NCBI GenBank assembly: GCA_029747585.1
Contig: JAPEVF010000394.1
Coordinates: 1-41,599 of the forward strand
DNA length: 41,599 nucleotides
Direction of reading: 5' to 3'
DNA from: Pleurotus djamor
Lineage: Eukaryota; Basidiomycota; Agaricomycetes; Agaricales; Pleurotaceae
Positions 11,576 to 22,333 of the stretch are shown here, one piece after another (positions within the stretch are counted from its first letter, which is position 1; each line of letters opens with the position of its first letter). A program made the translations under genes and the position numbers. Under the pieces are notes generated by a model that was not told where the DNA came from, did not search any database, and saw nothing but the letters and a program-made list of their open reading frames with translations.

Positions 11576-12330
11576 TAGATATGTGCGGTGACCCATCCCC
11601 GAAGCCACCATTACAAGCCCATCCGACGTACGTGACAAGCGTCCCAGCAAATTTGACGAGCAGTTCTAGTGCTCGCACCCACTCCTGGCGCCGTTCTGAA
11701 CTGGCGAAGGGCCCCAAGAGCGAAGAGGGCATGAAAATTACCGCGTGAGTCCTCGACGTCCGACCTTCGTGCTCAATCTGACTTCTTCCTCCTTCCCTAT
11801 TATCCACCGAGCACGCTCTCAGTCGTAGCCTCAGGGCTAACTCGTGCTCCCGCGTTTAGCCAGTACTTATCGTTTCACCACTACCTACTTCCCACTCTAC
11901 AACGTCTAGTAGCGACAAAGCGTCGTCGTCGTCGCTCGCAACGAAGCAGGGTGTAACCGTGTAAGTGCTCCGACCCTTTCCCTGCCTGTAAAGATCCTGA
12001 CTTTACCTCTTCACCCTAGATTGACTCCGAATTGAGCACATTACCTTGAACGCTAATCAAGCTCAAGCGCTACGACGCTTCATGGCTTGACATCAGAAGG
12101 TGTAAGCAAACCCTTCCAAAACCAACCCTTATATGACTACCACCAGGAGATACCTCATTGCCAGCCACGCTCACAGTCCTCGGCGAGGTGTCAGATTCCG
12201 AGCTCGATGCGCCCGCCGCCAAGTGAGTTTGTTTTGAACATTTATTACGTCGCAAGACCATTGAACACGCATCAAGCATGTCCTAAGCACATCTCTACAG
12301 AAAGATCAACGAACTGTAAGAAGTAACGAC
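11576..12330 (+). other. Possible multi-exon gene of unknown family
   Basis: Several short segments look exon-like because they end at good donors and follow good acceptors. About 55 codons at 11581-11742 precede GTGAGT. A Ser/Ala/Lys-rich piece at about 11911-11960 precedes GTAAGT. A short stretch near 12067-12101 reads LKRYDASWLDI, and about 15 codons at 12178-12222, reading LGEVSDSELDAPAA, precede GTGAGT. A final piece could end at TAA near 12325. I could not connect them all in phase and recognise no family. This may be a real gene with small exons, a decayed gene, or chance. Confidence 0.2.
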
Positions 12331-12920
12331 CCAACATGCATCATCGCCCAGAAACAACAAATATCAGTAAGACCAATTTCAGCTTCAGCAAGAAGAGCGT
12401 GTATGAAAAAAACGTGAAGAATCGTGAGCGCTAGCGCTCACCGGCGCAGCTTCGTGTGCGTCGTCAAGGAAGGCGTATATCAACCATATGTGATGCGTCG
12501 GGGAAGGGGGAGGGAGATCTGCAAGTCAGCTAGGAATACAGATGCCTAAGAAATACAAGATGAAGATGAGTGGGACAACGATCTACGTGATGGGAAGGAA
12601 ACATAATAAATAAGCATGATGAAGGCAAGGAAGATGATTGGGAAACGAGGTGGGCGATGAAAACGTGATGAGGCAACCGCAAAGAACGGACGTGCGTTAT
12701 GTACAGAGAGGGTGGGTTGGTGGGTTGGTAGTGAATGAGTTGGTGTAGCGATTGGAGGTGAGCCTTATTCAACATTCAAGCTGAATGAAGGGTAATCGTT
12801 AATTGTCGTTAAATATGCGCGCTCGGGGTCGACGGTGAGAGGTAGGTTAGCCATCGGAGGAAGAGAAGGTCGAAAGGGTCGAAGCTATCAAAGGGAAACA
12901 AGACGGGGAGGAACGCGGAA
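12331..12920. other. 3' flank of the AA9 gene
   Basis: No gene seen. It contains an 18-bp perfect palindrome at 12424-12441 and A/G-rich low-complexity sequence at 12530-12760. It is presumably downstream DNA of the minus-strand LPMO. Confidence 0.4.
12424..12441. repeat. 18-bp perfect palindrome
   Basis: GTGAGCGCTAGCGCTCAC is identical to its reverse complement. It lies in non-coding DNA about 480 bp beyond the stop of the AA9 gene. It could be a binding site for a dimeric protein or a chance hairpin. Confidence 0.5.
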
Positions 12921-14183
12921 TTAATGCGACCGTCTGTTCAAACGAACGAACTTCGAATGCCTGCGGACAAAGCTAGCACCAAGTTCACGCCGGGTAGCGT
13001 TGGCTTCAGCACGAGCGACAGCGTCAGCATAAAGCTTCTCTGGTGACGGAGCAGCTTCAGGCTCAGGGGCAGCCTCACGCTTGCGTTGTCGGCATTTCTT
13101 GCCAGTCGACTTTGGTGTGGGAGTAGGGGCGGCTGATGAAGAAGCGGGCTTAGAAGCAGGCTTGGAGGTAGATTCCTTGGGCGTCGACTTGGGTGTTTCA
13201 GCGGGGCGGACGCTCGAGCTCGAAGCGGGGACAGAAGGAGCCGGCGCAGGGTTCTGGACGGGGCCTGCGTTGCCTGACCCAGCGACGAGCGAGGCGACGG
13301 CGGGACCGGGCATCTGGTACTTGACGCGAGTGTTGAAGACCTAGATGAGCAAAATACGGTGAGATGATGACTTTGGAAAGAGAGGCCGAAAAAACTCACA
13401 TCCTTGGCAAAGATACCAGGGTCGCTGTCCTTATAGGCACCGGGGAAAGTGACGAGATCGCTGGACTTGGGAACACCGTTGCGGTTGCCACCGACGGTGA
13501 GCTGCGCACATGCAGGGTAGAACTCGGCCTTGCCCTGGGGAGCGAGATGCAAGGCGATGATCTCTTGACGGAGCATGTAGTTTCCAGGAGCAAGGTTCTC
13601 AGGGAGGTTGAAGTCCAATGTACCGCGCTTCTCTGTAATATGAAGGTTAGTTCCAGCCATTATAAGACAATAATCATATCAACTGACTGAGGTCGTTTTG
13701 AACCCATTCACCGTTGTTGCGTCTGCCGGCTTCGTGGATCTTAAACCAACGTCCTTGGGAAGGTTCAAACTTGTCACAAGTGGTCGAACCACAAGATGCG
13801 AGGTAGGTGATAACTGGACCGTAATCGTGGGGCCACTAGATCCAAGGTCAGCTATCGAACATCAGAAAACAGGTTGAACCAAGACGTACTGGGCCACCTT
13901 GGCCAGCCCTCCAGTCGAAGGAAAGACGACTTCCTGGGTTGGCCGCAGCGTTCAGTTTGGCGGCTTTGGCATTAGGACCGCAAACGATATGGGGGCGGGT
14001 AGCGCCGTAATTGGGATCCTGGGTCGAGATCCGTCGGATGGCACTGTCAAATGTTCTTCCACTGGTGGGGTCGGGTCCCTTGTACTTCTTTCCGTCGATT
14101 GCAATAGATTCAAGATAACCATGGGCAGCCACTTGAAGAGCGAAAAGAGAAGAAATAGCGATGGCTGCGAAAGCGAACTTCAT
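12921..14183 (-). CDS. AA9 lytic polysaccharide monooxygenase
   Basis: Four exons (14183-13890, 13835-13688, 13632-13400, 13340-12921) join in phase into 364 codons. AA9 enzymes are secreted copper proteins that cleave cellulose or xyloglucan oxidatively. A 20-residue signal peptide leaves His21 as the N-terminus of the mature protein, the first ligand of the copper histidine brace. His101 in WPHDYGPV is the expected second ligand, and Tyr186 in AEFYPAC the expected axial residue. Other family blocks are FDWRAGQ, APGNYMLRQEIIALH (with His176), and FPGAY...DPGI...YQMPGPAV. Position 184 is Glu where AA9 usually has Gln (Q-x-Y motif). After the catalytic domain comes a Ser/Pro/Ala/Thr-rich linker, then a basic tail rich in Lys, Arg and Ala. 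There is no cellulose-binding CBM1. The family is certain; substrate and regioselectivity are not. Confidence 0.92.
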
Positions 14184-14357
14184 GGTTGCAGAAAATTCCT
14201 AGCGATGGTGATGGGGGAGAGAATGGACTGGGAACCGTCGAAAAGGAGAGGCGGGTGTCGGGGAGGGGGAGCCTGTGGGGGGAAGAGCGCGCAGGGAAGG
14301 GGACGACGAGGAGGAAGGAAGGAATGAAGAAAAACTCGAACAGCTGGACGCCATCGC

Positions 14358-14365
14358 CTCTTATA
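14358..14365 (-). promoter_or_regulatory. TATA-like box upstream of the AA9 gene
   Basis: TATAAGAG on the minus strand, 175 bp upstream of the AA9 ATG. The position is plausible for a core promoter with a moderate 5' UTR; there is no independent support. Confidence 0.4.
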
Positions 14366-17332
14366 TTCGAACCATTCAGGGATACCCTTTTTTGTCCACC
14401 GAAAAAGGTCTTGGCACGTCCAAAATCAATTGCCTCTTGTGCCTTGTTTGACCATATCCAACCAGCGCCTCCGGCTTCGAATCCCCGTAATTGCGAGGTA
14501 TTTTGCCTGTTGCTAGGCTCTTGCGTCCAGATGTGCTTCTTCACTTCGTGGACGTCGTCGAGAACGGCATAATCCCAACGTTATGCCAAAGTTTACCCAA
14601 CATCGTCGGCGTCGGTACACAATGGCAGTGTATAGCGGAGTGACGAAATCACTTTGTACTAGCGTCAAACGTCTCATCCCCATTGTCCCTCGAGGTCGAA
14701 AAGTTTGAGATGGTGTTATAGGGGGGTTTGGCCATCCGTTTCAATACGCCAGACACCAGAAATATTGTCTCTTACCTGCCTCACAAAAACCAAGCTAAAC
14801 TATATCCTCTTCCTACCCTAGCAACCACCTGCAACCACCCAGCGGCATCGCTGCTCTGGTCTAAACAATTCCATAAACATCACTCCAAACCAGCTCCACT
14901 CTGTGCGTGGAACTAATTGGCCCACATGGGTGCGGGGGACATATGTTAGCTGGGTCTTGCCCGCGTTGCCCTTCGGCGGGATAGAACAGTCGGATAGAAC
15001 GTCGGTGTATCACGATGGGTGGCGAGCCCGAGTTTTTCGGGGCAAGTGGGGAACGGGCTATGTAATTGCGAAATTGACGTGCCTGGACCAAAAGTACTTA
15101 CCGGCGGGCTAAATGTGCGCAGCATGAACCGACCACGTTCGTAGGGCTTTCCAGCCATGCAAATTCATCTTTGATAGAGGCGCCACAATCCAACGTTAGG
15201 CAAGGCTTCAGATCCACCAGGAATGAGATTGTCATCGAGACGACGGACAAGTCAAGATGTCAAAGCGTGTACCGATGCGACCGACGATGTGACATAGGCA
15301 TGTTGACAAATTATGAACATCTGAGTACGGTGACATACTCCACGAATGATACATATGTCGTAGTTACCGTGCATGCGTCAAAAAAACTTCCACCAGCGCA
15401 GTCCTCGAACTCGTCTTGTCCACCTCCACCCTCAGACCTTGACGTTCTAGTCACCAATAACAGGACTTATCAAAACATCAAAGCATCGAAATGAATGACT
15501 AGTGACGTCGTGGCGTAATCTGTGTCAAAAAAGAGGTTAGACCGACGTCAACATCGCCATCACAAAAGACCATTTGATCAGGAATAAAGAGAAGAAAGGA
15601 GTTGAAGAAAAAGAGAAAAAGAAGGGATCAGATTGACAGTTTGCTATCAGAGGAATATTGGGGCGTTACTCCCTCCTCAATGAGCTGGGTTTGGAGCGAG
15701 TGCGCTCTTTTCATCAAGATATTGATACGTTTCCGAGAAAATGGGTAGGAACGGAGGAGGGAGGGAAAACGAAGGAGTCAAGAAACTGACCTTACTGGGG
15801 CTTCGAGAAGCTCAGCAGGAAAACGAGCAGAACGACGAGCGGAAAAGAGATGAAAAGAAAAATTTCCGAGCGTGACTACTTACATCTTGGCAGTTGTGAC
15901 ATGATCACATGTGACGTGACTGAAGACGCCCCTGTCTTCCGAATCCTTCATACCAACCACCAATAATAACGAAGGAGGGGCCGTATGAATACGGCAGTAC
16001 CTGATACTGCGATATACGATAATAAAATAGATGTGCAGCTACCCAATGTACATCTAGGAGGGATACCAATGACAAGGGAGCTAACCTTGTGCAATGACGA
16101 TGACACTACTAGTTACGATGGCCCTCGTCCACAGCCTACGGATCTATGGCTCTGTAGGCCCGCTCAATTCTAAATGCACGAAAGCCATGCACGAAAGTCG
16201 GGCAAGAAGACTAAGATAAGTAACTGTTTCCGAATGCGTAAAGTTGACCGAAGGTGTGGCGGCACCGTCGTTGCCTAATGCCTTCGCCTCGCTGTACGCA
16301 TTTGGACAAAATTGCCACATAGGTCCTAGTCTACTTGGCGTCGTTATTACAAGATTCGCTCATGGGTGTCGTTCGTTTAGAATTGAGCAGGCCTATTAAA
16401 TGGTCTCTCTACACAAGCAACGCAAGCCTGGACGGACTTCGTGGATTGCAGAGACCATGTGGAATCGGGTATTACCGAGTATTCAAACGGCGATTGCCGA
16501 AATTAACCCCTGTGTATGGCCCCTGGGAAAGCTTAATTTCATGGTTGGACAAAACCTTCTTGGGTAGTTTTATAAACAAAACCACACAGTATCAGGAACT
16601 TCTGCAGCCTCCGTACAGTCCAGAAATCGACCGGCTCAGAGTCACTGGCTTGTCCGACGCGGACAATCATAATTCTAATGCTTCAACATACTTCAGCACT
16701 GTAGCGCAAGCAGTATGGCGACGGACCAGGCGGGCGACCTTGATGCGTTGAGCCGATTCGCGTCTTGGCCCAGCGGGTGAACGTGTTGGCTGGTTCGTTA
16801 GAATACCTACGTATCCTCTACGCTAATAGGCGTTCGGATTCCCAAGATAGATTCACAAAGACCAGAAACGCGTTGGCTTCCACGGTTCCGGGCTGGGAAT
16901 GGAATTGGTCGCCAAACGGCTCATGGTCTCCTCCCCGCTCCGCGTTATTCCGTTTCTCAGCGGTATAAATATCATTCATTGCGAGAAGACGCTGTCTACG
17001 TAACCCTGTCACCCGACTACTGAAATAACACCATTTTCTTCCTATCACGACGACTCAAACGGAAGACTCCCAATGTCCTCGTCTAGATCTTCACTTTGCT
17101 GCGATACTGAGTACTGAAAGTGCACACAATTGAGGAAGATATATCTGAAGCGCTTGCCCTCAAATTCCACACTCGAAATAGCTTGGTGTTATTGCGGGGC
17201 TGGCAGAAGCAACCTTGAAGCCACGGGATCGATGTCTTTGTCACCAGGCTTTGGAAGAATGTTTCTCCCAGCCCTCATATGTAAGTGAGATGCCTTCAGC
17301 TATGGTCCTAGTAGAGTTGCGCACAGCTCATC
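14366..17332. other. 3-kb gene-poor stretch between the AA9 and transporter genes
   Basis: Divergent intergenic DNA. A purine-rich (G/A) tract lies around 15580-15860. The longest open frame, about 138 codons at 16335-16751 on the plus strand, matches no family and has only TTG at its start; the first ATG in frame is at 16362. Its end is a normal stop with no clear splice partner, so I leave it unassigned. A TATA box lies at 16964. No RNA gene was identified. Confidence 0.4.
16964..16971 (+). promoter_or_regulatory. TATA box, possible promoter of the first sugar transporter
   Basis: TATAAATA in a GC-rich setting, about 360 bp upstream of the transporter ATG at 17333. The distance would imply a long 5' UTR or a 5' non-coding exon. 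Confidence 0.4.
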
Positions 17333-19477
17333 ATGGTGGCTCCTGCTGTTTCAAAAGAGTCAGCTTACTTCCAGTATCTCGACCCAAGGCGAAAATGGTA
17401 TAACAACAAACGGTGNGTACTCCNATCCTTTCTTCATCTAATTCTTGTTATAAAACAGATTCTATGTTGCGGCCTAATAGACTTATCGCCCTGCATGCGT
17501 GGATCTTCCTCTTGTACGTGCGAGATCATTCATAAACCCTCATGCCTTACTCATTTGGTGCCATTTGAGTCTGATCACGCCGTCCAACAATGGTTATGAC
17601 GGGACAATGATGAATGGCCTTCAAAGTCTCCCTCAATGGCGCGGTTTCTTCAACAACCCTTCCGGGAGCATGCTTGGTCTACTCAATGCCATCCAAGTTC
17701 GTCTTCCTCCACGTTCTTTCTGCCTAACCACGTAACTGATATCTCTGGATGGTTTCATCAGCACATCGGCTCTCTCACCGGATACCCCTTATCCGCATTC
17801 CTCGCTGACGGATTGGGACGACGGATGACGGTATGGATAGGTGCGGTGCTTATGGTGATGGGCACAATTGTCCAAACGGCTTCTCAGTCGGTGGGGATGT
17901 TCATCGGTGCGAGGTTTTTGATTGGTTTTGGCCATGCCTTTGCAGGTTTGTTCGATCTTTTTAATTACAGTAACGACGTTGACTGACGACACTGATACAA
18001 TAGCCGCTGGATCACCGATGCTGATCACGGAGATTTCGTACCCTCTCTATCGAGGACCTCTAACGTCCGCTTATAACGCGCTTTGGCAGAGCGGTGCGAT
18101 CGTGTAGGTCATAATCAACGTCCACACTCACGTATCCTCCGCATGGTCACTAACAATCACTTCGCGTTAATATAGCGCCGCTTGGACTACCTTTGGGACT
18201 TTTCGTATCCCGTCGACATGGGCATGGCGTATACCTTCCGCGTTTCAAGGAATACCGGCCTTCTTTCAGGTCCTTCTTGTCATGTTCGCGCCTGAATCTC
18301 CTAGATGGCTGATCAGCAAAGGGCGGAACGAAGAGGCTCTCAACATCTTAGCTTATTATCATGCTGATGGTGATCGGTAAGTACGTCGCACTTTGATGTC
18401 CACTCACCGTATCAGATGTTGATCTCGCTCCAGGAACGATCCCCTTGTCCAATATGAGTACAAGGAGATCACAAACTCTATGGAGTTGGACAAACAGCGC
18501 GCTGCAGAGTCATCTAGCTCTGGTTGGTCAGGATGGCTGCAGCTACTTGCGACACCGGGAAATCGCAGACGTATGCGTATAGTCGTCGCCTTGGCCTTTT
18601 TCTCCCAATGGAGTGGAAATGGATTAGTTTCGTACTACCTGAACAAGGTGTTTGATGGAATTGGTATCAAAGATGCAACCACCCAGGTGCGCTAGATCCC
18701 TTCTCCCTCTACCACTTTACCTCAATATTCATGATTCGTTGCTCTTTTCAGCTTCTAATCAATGGGATCCTACAAATTTGGAACGTGTTCTTTGCGCTTT
18801 TGGGGGCGTCACTTTGCGATCGCCTAGGTCGACGCCCGTTATTCCTCATCTCAACGTCAGGGATGTTAGTATTCTTCCTGATGCAGACCGTCTGTTCCGG
18901 GAGGTTTGCCATCACAGAGGGCCACGGTCATGGCGATGACTCCGCTGCACATGCAGTGATTGCCTTCATTTTCCTTTTTTATGCCGCATACGAGTAAGTT
19001 GTCTTTTCGTCAACCAACGCTATGTGTTAATTGTCATACGTAGCATTGCGTTCAGTCCCCTTATCACCTCTTACGCCGTTGAGGTTTTGCCTTATGCGAT
19101 TCGTGCCAAAGGATTTACCGTTTACAATATTGCCCTTTCGCTCTCTTTGATTTTCAACCAGTACGTCAACCCAATTGCACTGGATGCTATTCAGTGGAAG
19201 TACTACGTGAGCCTCTTCATCACGGGTGTTTTCATTCCCTAAGCATCGTTGTCTGATTGGTGTATAGATTGTTTACTGCTGCTGGCTTCTCTTTGAACTC
19301 GGTTTCTTGTATACATTCTTGGTTGAGACGAAGAATAGGACGTTGGAAGAAACGGCGGCGCTTTTTGATGGCGAGGCTGGTGTTGAAGCGATCCAAGGGC
19401 AAGAATTTTCGGAGGGAGATGATCACAAAGTTGGGAGGGATGTCAAATGCGACGAGATCAGCGTAGAAAAGGCATAG
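17333..19477 (+). CDS. MFS sugar transporter A (lactose-permease-like)
   Basis: Ten exons (17333-17412, 17481-17513, 17570-17696, 17762-17945, 18004-18103, 18176-18376, 18434-18686, 18752-18993, 19044-19206, 19268-19477) give 530 residues with no phase conflict. It is a 12-helix proton-coupled sugar transporter of the plasma membrane, sugar porter family. Signature motifs are DGLGRR at 96-101, PESPRWL at 214-220, the cytoplasmic loop motif DRLGRR at 349-354, and ETKNRTLEE in the C-terminal tail, which follows the last helix. It resembles fungal lactose-permease or hexose-transporter-like proteins; the sugar cannot be named from sequence. Intron 1 contains two Ns (17416, 17424) that touch the donor region but no codon. 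The next gene is a tandem paralogue with identical exon architecture. A 12-bp palindrome follows the stop. Confidence 0.93.
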
Positions 19478-19588
19478 ATGTTTTCATCTGAGGAATACCG
19501 ATTAGGAAGAGGTCATGTAACTATAAGAGTCGAGAATTAGGCTTGCTTTCGACCCAGTTACCGGTGGCTTCAAGGGCGACTGGTCATA

Positions 19589-19600
19589 GTCACGCGTGAC
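19589..19600. repeat. 12-bp palindrome GTCACGCGTGAC, copy 1
   Basis: A perfect palindrome 112 bp after the stop of transporter A. The same 12 bp recur 103 bp after the stop of transporter B, so it belongs to the duplicated unit or is a conserved regulatory site. Confidence 0.7.
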
Positions 19601-19927
19601 CTGAGGTGACGCATTTTGCAAAATGCGTTTCGACCAGTCTCTCAGTGCGACGCTCACTACACTACAACTTGGACAGCTTCCCTGTGCGAGTGGACAAGAT
19701 GACAACACGAATTCTACGATGTACATATCATTGCGGCATGAATACATGGACTTACTTATACCCAAAAATAGCCTGGTGGCCAATGCGGGGCAAGCCCGGG
19801 CAACCATGTAGCCACGGGAGCATATCGAGGCCTTTCATGTCACCAGGTCTTTAGGCTTTGAGCTTGGGAACCTTTTGACTCAGCCCTCATATGTACAGTT
19901 CTTTCGAAGGGAAGGGAGCCATCTGCC
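19601..19927. promoter_or_regulatory. Upstream region of transporter B with blocks shared with A
   Basis: The 450-bp space between the two transporter genes holds the promoter of gene B. Short blocks such as GCCACGGGA, TCACCAGG and CAGCCCTCATATGTA also occur, in the same order, at about 17218-17284 before gene A. The duplicated unit therefore included upstream DNA. No separate gene was seen. Confidence 0.5.
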
Positions 19928-22102
19928 ATGGTTGTTCCCACTGCTCTTGCAAAGGAGTCAGCCTACTTTCAGCATCTCGACCCCAGGCGAAAATGGTACA
20001 ATAACAAACGGTGTGTGCGCCCCTCTTTCACAGCTCTACTCATGTAACTGATCTCTCCGTTTTCTTGACTGTGAACAGGCTTATCGCCTTGCATGCGTGG
20101 ATCGTTCTTTTGTAAGTGCGGGGGTCTCCGTTGAAACATCCTACCATCCTCATGTCTTTACCAATTTAGCCTCATAACTCCGTCTAACTATGGCTACGAC
20201 GCGACTATGATGAATGGCCTCCAAAGTCTTCCTCAATGGCGCGTTTTTTTTTCACAACCCTTCCGGGAGTATGCTTGGCTTGCTGAACGCCATTCAAGTT
20301 CGTATATCCCTCCTCCCTTTCTCGCGCCTCCCTGATTTCTCAGTTTGATCCACCCAGCACGTCGGATCACTCTCTGGATACCCATTGGCCGCGTCCTTTG
20401 CTGACGGGCTAGGTCGACGAATGACTGTATGGATAGGCGCAGTGCTGATGGTGATCGGTGCAGTCGTGCAAACAGCCTCTCAGTCAGTGGGGATGTTCAT
20501 TGGTGGGAGGTTCTTGATCGGCTTTGGTCACGCTTTTTCTGGTTTGTTCAGTCCATTTGGCCTATTCAACCGTATCGCTTTCGCTGTCGACTGACTGTCA
20601 ACGTGTTCGAACAGCGGCTGGGTCGCCAATATTGATCACGGAGATATCGTATCCTCTCTATCGAGGACCTCTAACGTCCGCTTATAACGCGCTTTGGCAG
20701 ACCGGTGCGATCATGTAAGGGCGTTGAATATGCCAATTCCTCCAGGACACTCATGGTCTCTTTGTCACATAGTGCTGCTTGGACGACCTTTGGGACCTTT
20801 CGAGTTCCATCGACGTGGGCATGGCGTATCCCTTCAGCCATCCAAGGGATCCCTGCCCTTTTTCAAGTTATTTTCATCATGTTTGCGCCGGAGTCTCCGA
20901 GATGGTTGATAAGGAAAGGGCGGAACGAAGAGGCTCTCAACATCTTAGCCTATTATCATGCCGACGGTAATAGGTGAGCTGCACCTTTAAAACTACTTAT
21001 TCGCTGCTGAGATGTTGATGTCTTTCATGCTATAACTCCAGGAATGATCCCCTTGTCCAGTACGAGTATAAGGAGATCATGACCTCTTTAACGTTAGAAA
21101 ATCAGCGCGCTGCTGAGTCGAGTAGCTCCGATTGGACAGGGTGGCTCCAGCTGCTTGCGACACCCGCAAACCGACGACGTATGAGACTGGTCGTTGCCTT
21201 GGCCTTTTTCTCGCAGTGGAGCGGCAATGGGTTGGTTTCTTATTACCTGAACAAGGTATTCAATGGAATAGGGATTCATGATGCTACGACACAGGTGTGT
21301 CACATCCCTTTCACGACACCACTTTATCAGATTATTTACTCACCGCCGTTCGTTGCAGCTTCTCATAAATGGGATGCTCCAGATTTGGAATCTATTCTTT
21401 GCGTTGTTGGGGGTGTCCCTTTGCGATCGCCTAGGCCGGCGTCCGCTGTTCCTTATCTCAACGTCCGGGATGTTCGCATTCTTCTTGATTCAGACCGTTT
21501 GTTCCGGGAGGTTTGCCATTACGGCGAACCACGGCCAAGGGGACGACGCCGCCGCACACGCTGTCATTGCATTCATCTTCTTGTTCTACGCTGCCTACGC
21601 GTACGTCGTCTTCCCTTGCAGCAGTCACCACCGTCCACTGATTACCATGGACAGCATCGCGTTTAGCGCTCTCATTCCCACTTACGCCGTGGAGGTTCTA
21701 TCTTATGCCATTCGTGCGAAGGGGTTTACGGCGTACAACATCGCCCTATCAGTATCCTCGATCTTCAATCAGTACGTCAACCCAATCGCACTGGACGCAC
21801 TTCAATGGAAATACTATGTGCGTCCCCTTTATCTTTCCCAAAGGGTTGTCCTCCTTTCAGACTCATGACTCATTGCTCCATAGATCTTCTACTGCTGTTG
21901 GCTCCTCTTTGAGCTGGGTTTCTTATACTTCTTCCTGGTGGAAACGAAGAATAGGACATTGGAAGAATCTGCTGGGCTTTTTGATGGTGAGGCTGGCGTG
22001 GAAGCTATCCAAGTGAAAGGATCCATGGGGGTCGATGATAATGACATCGGTCCTAAGCCGAATGGTTTCAAGTGCAACGATGTTAGTATAGAGAAAGCCT
22101 AG
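19928..22102 (+). CDS. MFS sugar transporter B, tandem paralogue
   Basis: Ten exons (19928-20010, 20079-20111, 20170-20297, 20358-20541, 20615-20714, 20773-20973, 21042-21294, 21359-21600, 21655-21817, 21884-22102) match transporter A exon for exon. Eight of the ten have the same length or differ only by the one-base discrepancy; the first and last differ slightly. The predicted product is about 534 residues with the sugar-porter motifs DGLGRR, PESPRWL, DRLGRR and ETKNRTLEE. Exon 3 is 128 nt against 127 in gene A. The extra base lies in a T9 run (20244-20252) and shifts the frame. Reading T8 restores the paralogue's sequence, and all seven later exons remain open and in phase, so a consensus error is more likely than a dead gene. 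The encoded loops and C-terminal tail differ enough that substrate or regulation may differ. Confidence 0.9.
20244..20252 (+). other. T9 run causing an apparent frameshift in transporter B
   Basis: Alignment with transporter A shows exactly one surplus base here. Every other exon keeps frame. It is probably a homopolymer length error. Confidence 0.7.
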
Positions 22103-22204
22103 GTATTTCCATTCAATGTATCAGTACTACGTACATAACATTTTGCCAGCATACATTTGTCCAAGCCTAGAGTATCTATTGACTCCGCGGACAAAGCTAA
22201 ATTA

Positions 22205-22216
22205 GTCACGCGTGAC
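22205..22216. repeat. 12-bp palindrome GTCACGCGTGAC, copy 2
   Basis: Identical to copy 1 at 19589-19600, and 103 bp beyond the stop of transporter B. About 30 bp further on is a short TTCGCG triplet repeat (22246-22263). Confidence 0.7.
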
Positions 22217-22333
22217 TGAATGGACACTATTTATGAGACTTGGGCTTCGCGTTCGCGTTCGCGTCCCTCATCCCTCTGCCAACAAAACACTCCCTAGTGC
22301 TCTCACGTCTCANCNTTTTTCAAACCTTCGAAA

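Noticed and set aside
14460..14500. TTCGAATCC resembling a tRNA B box
   Set aside because: No A box at the right distance and no acceptor or anticodon stems could be folded, so it is not called as a tRNA.
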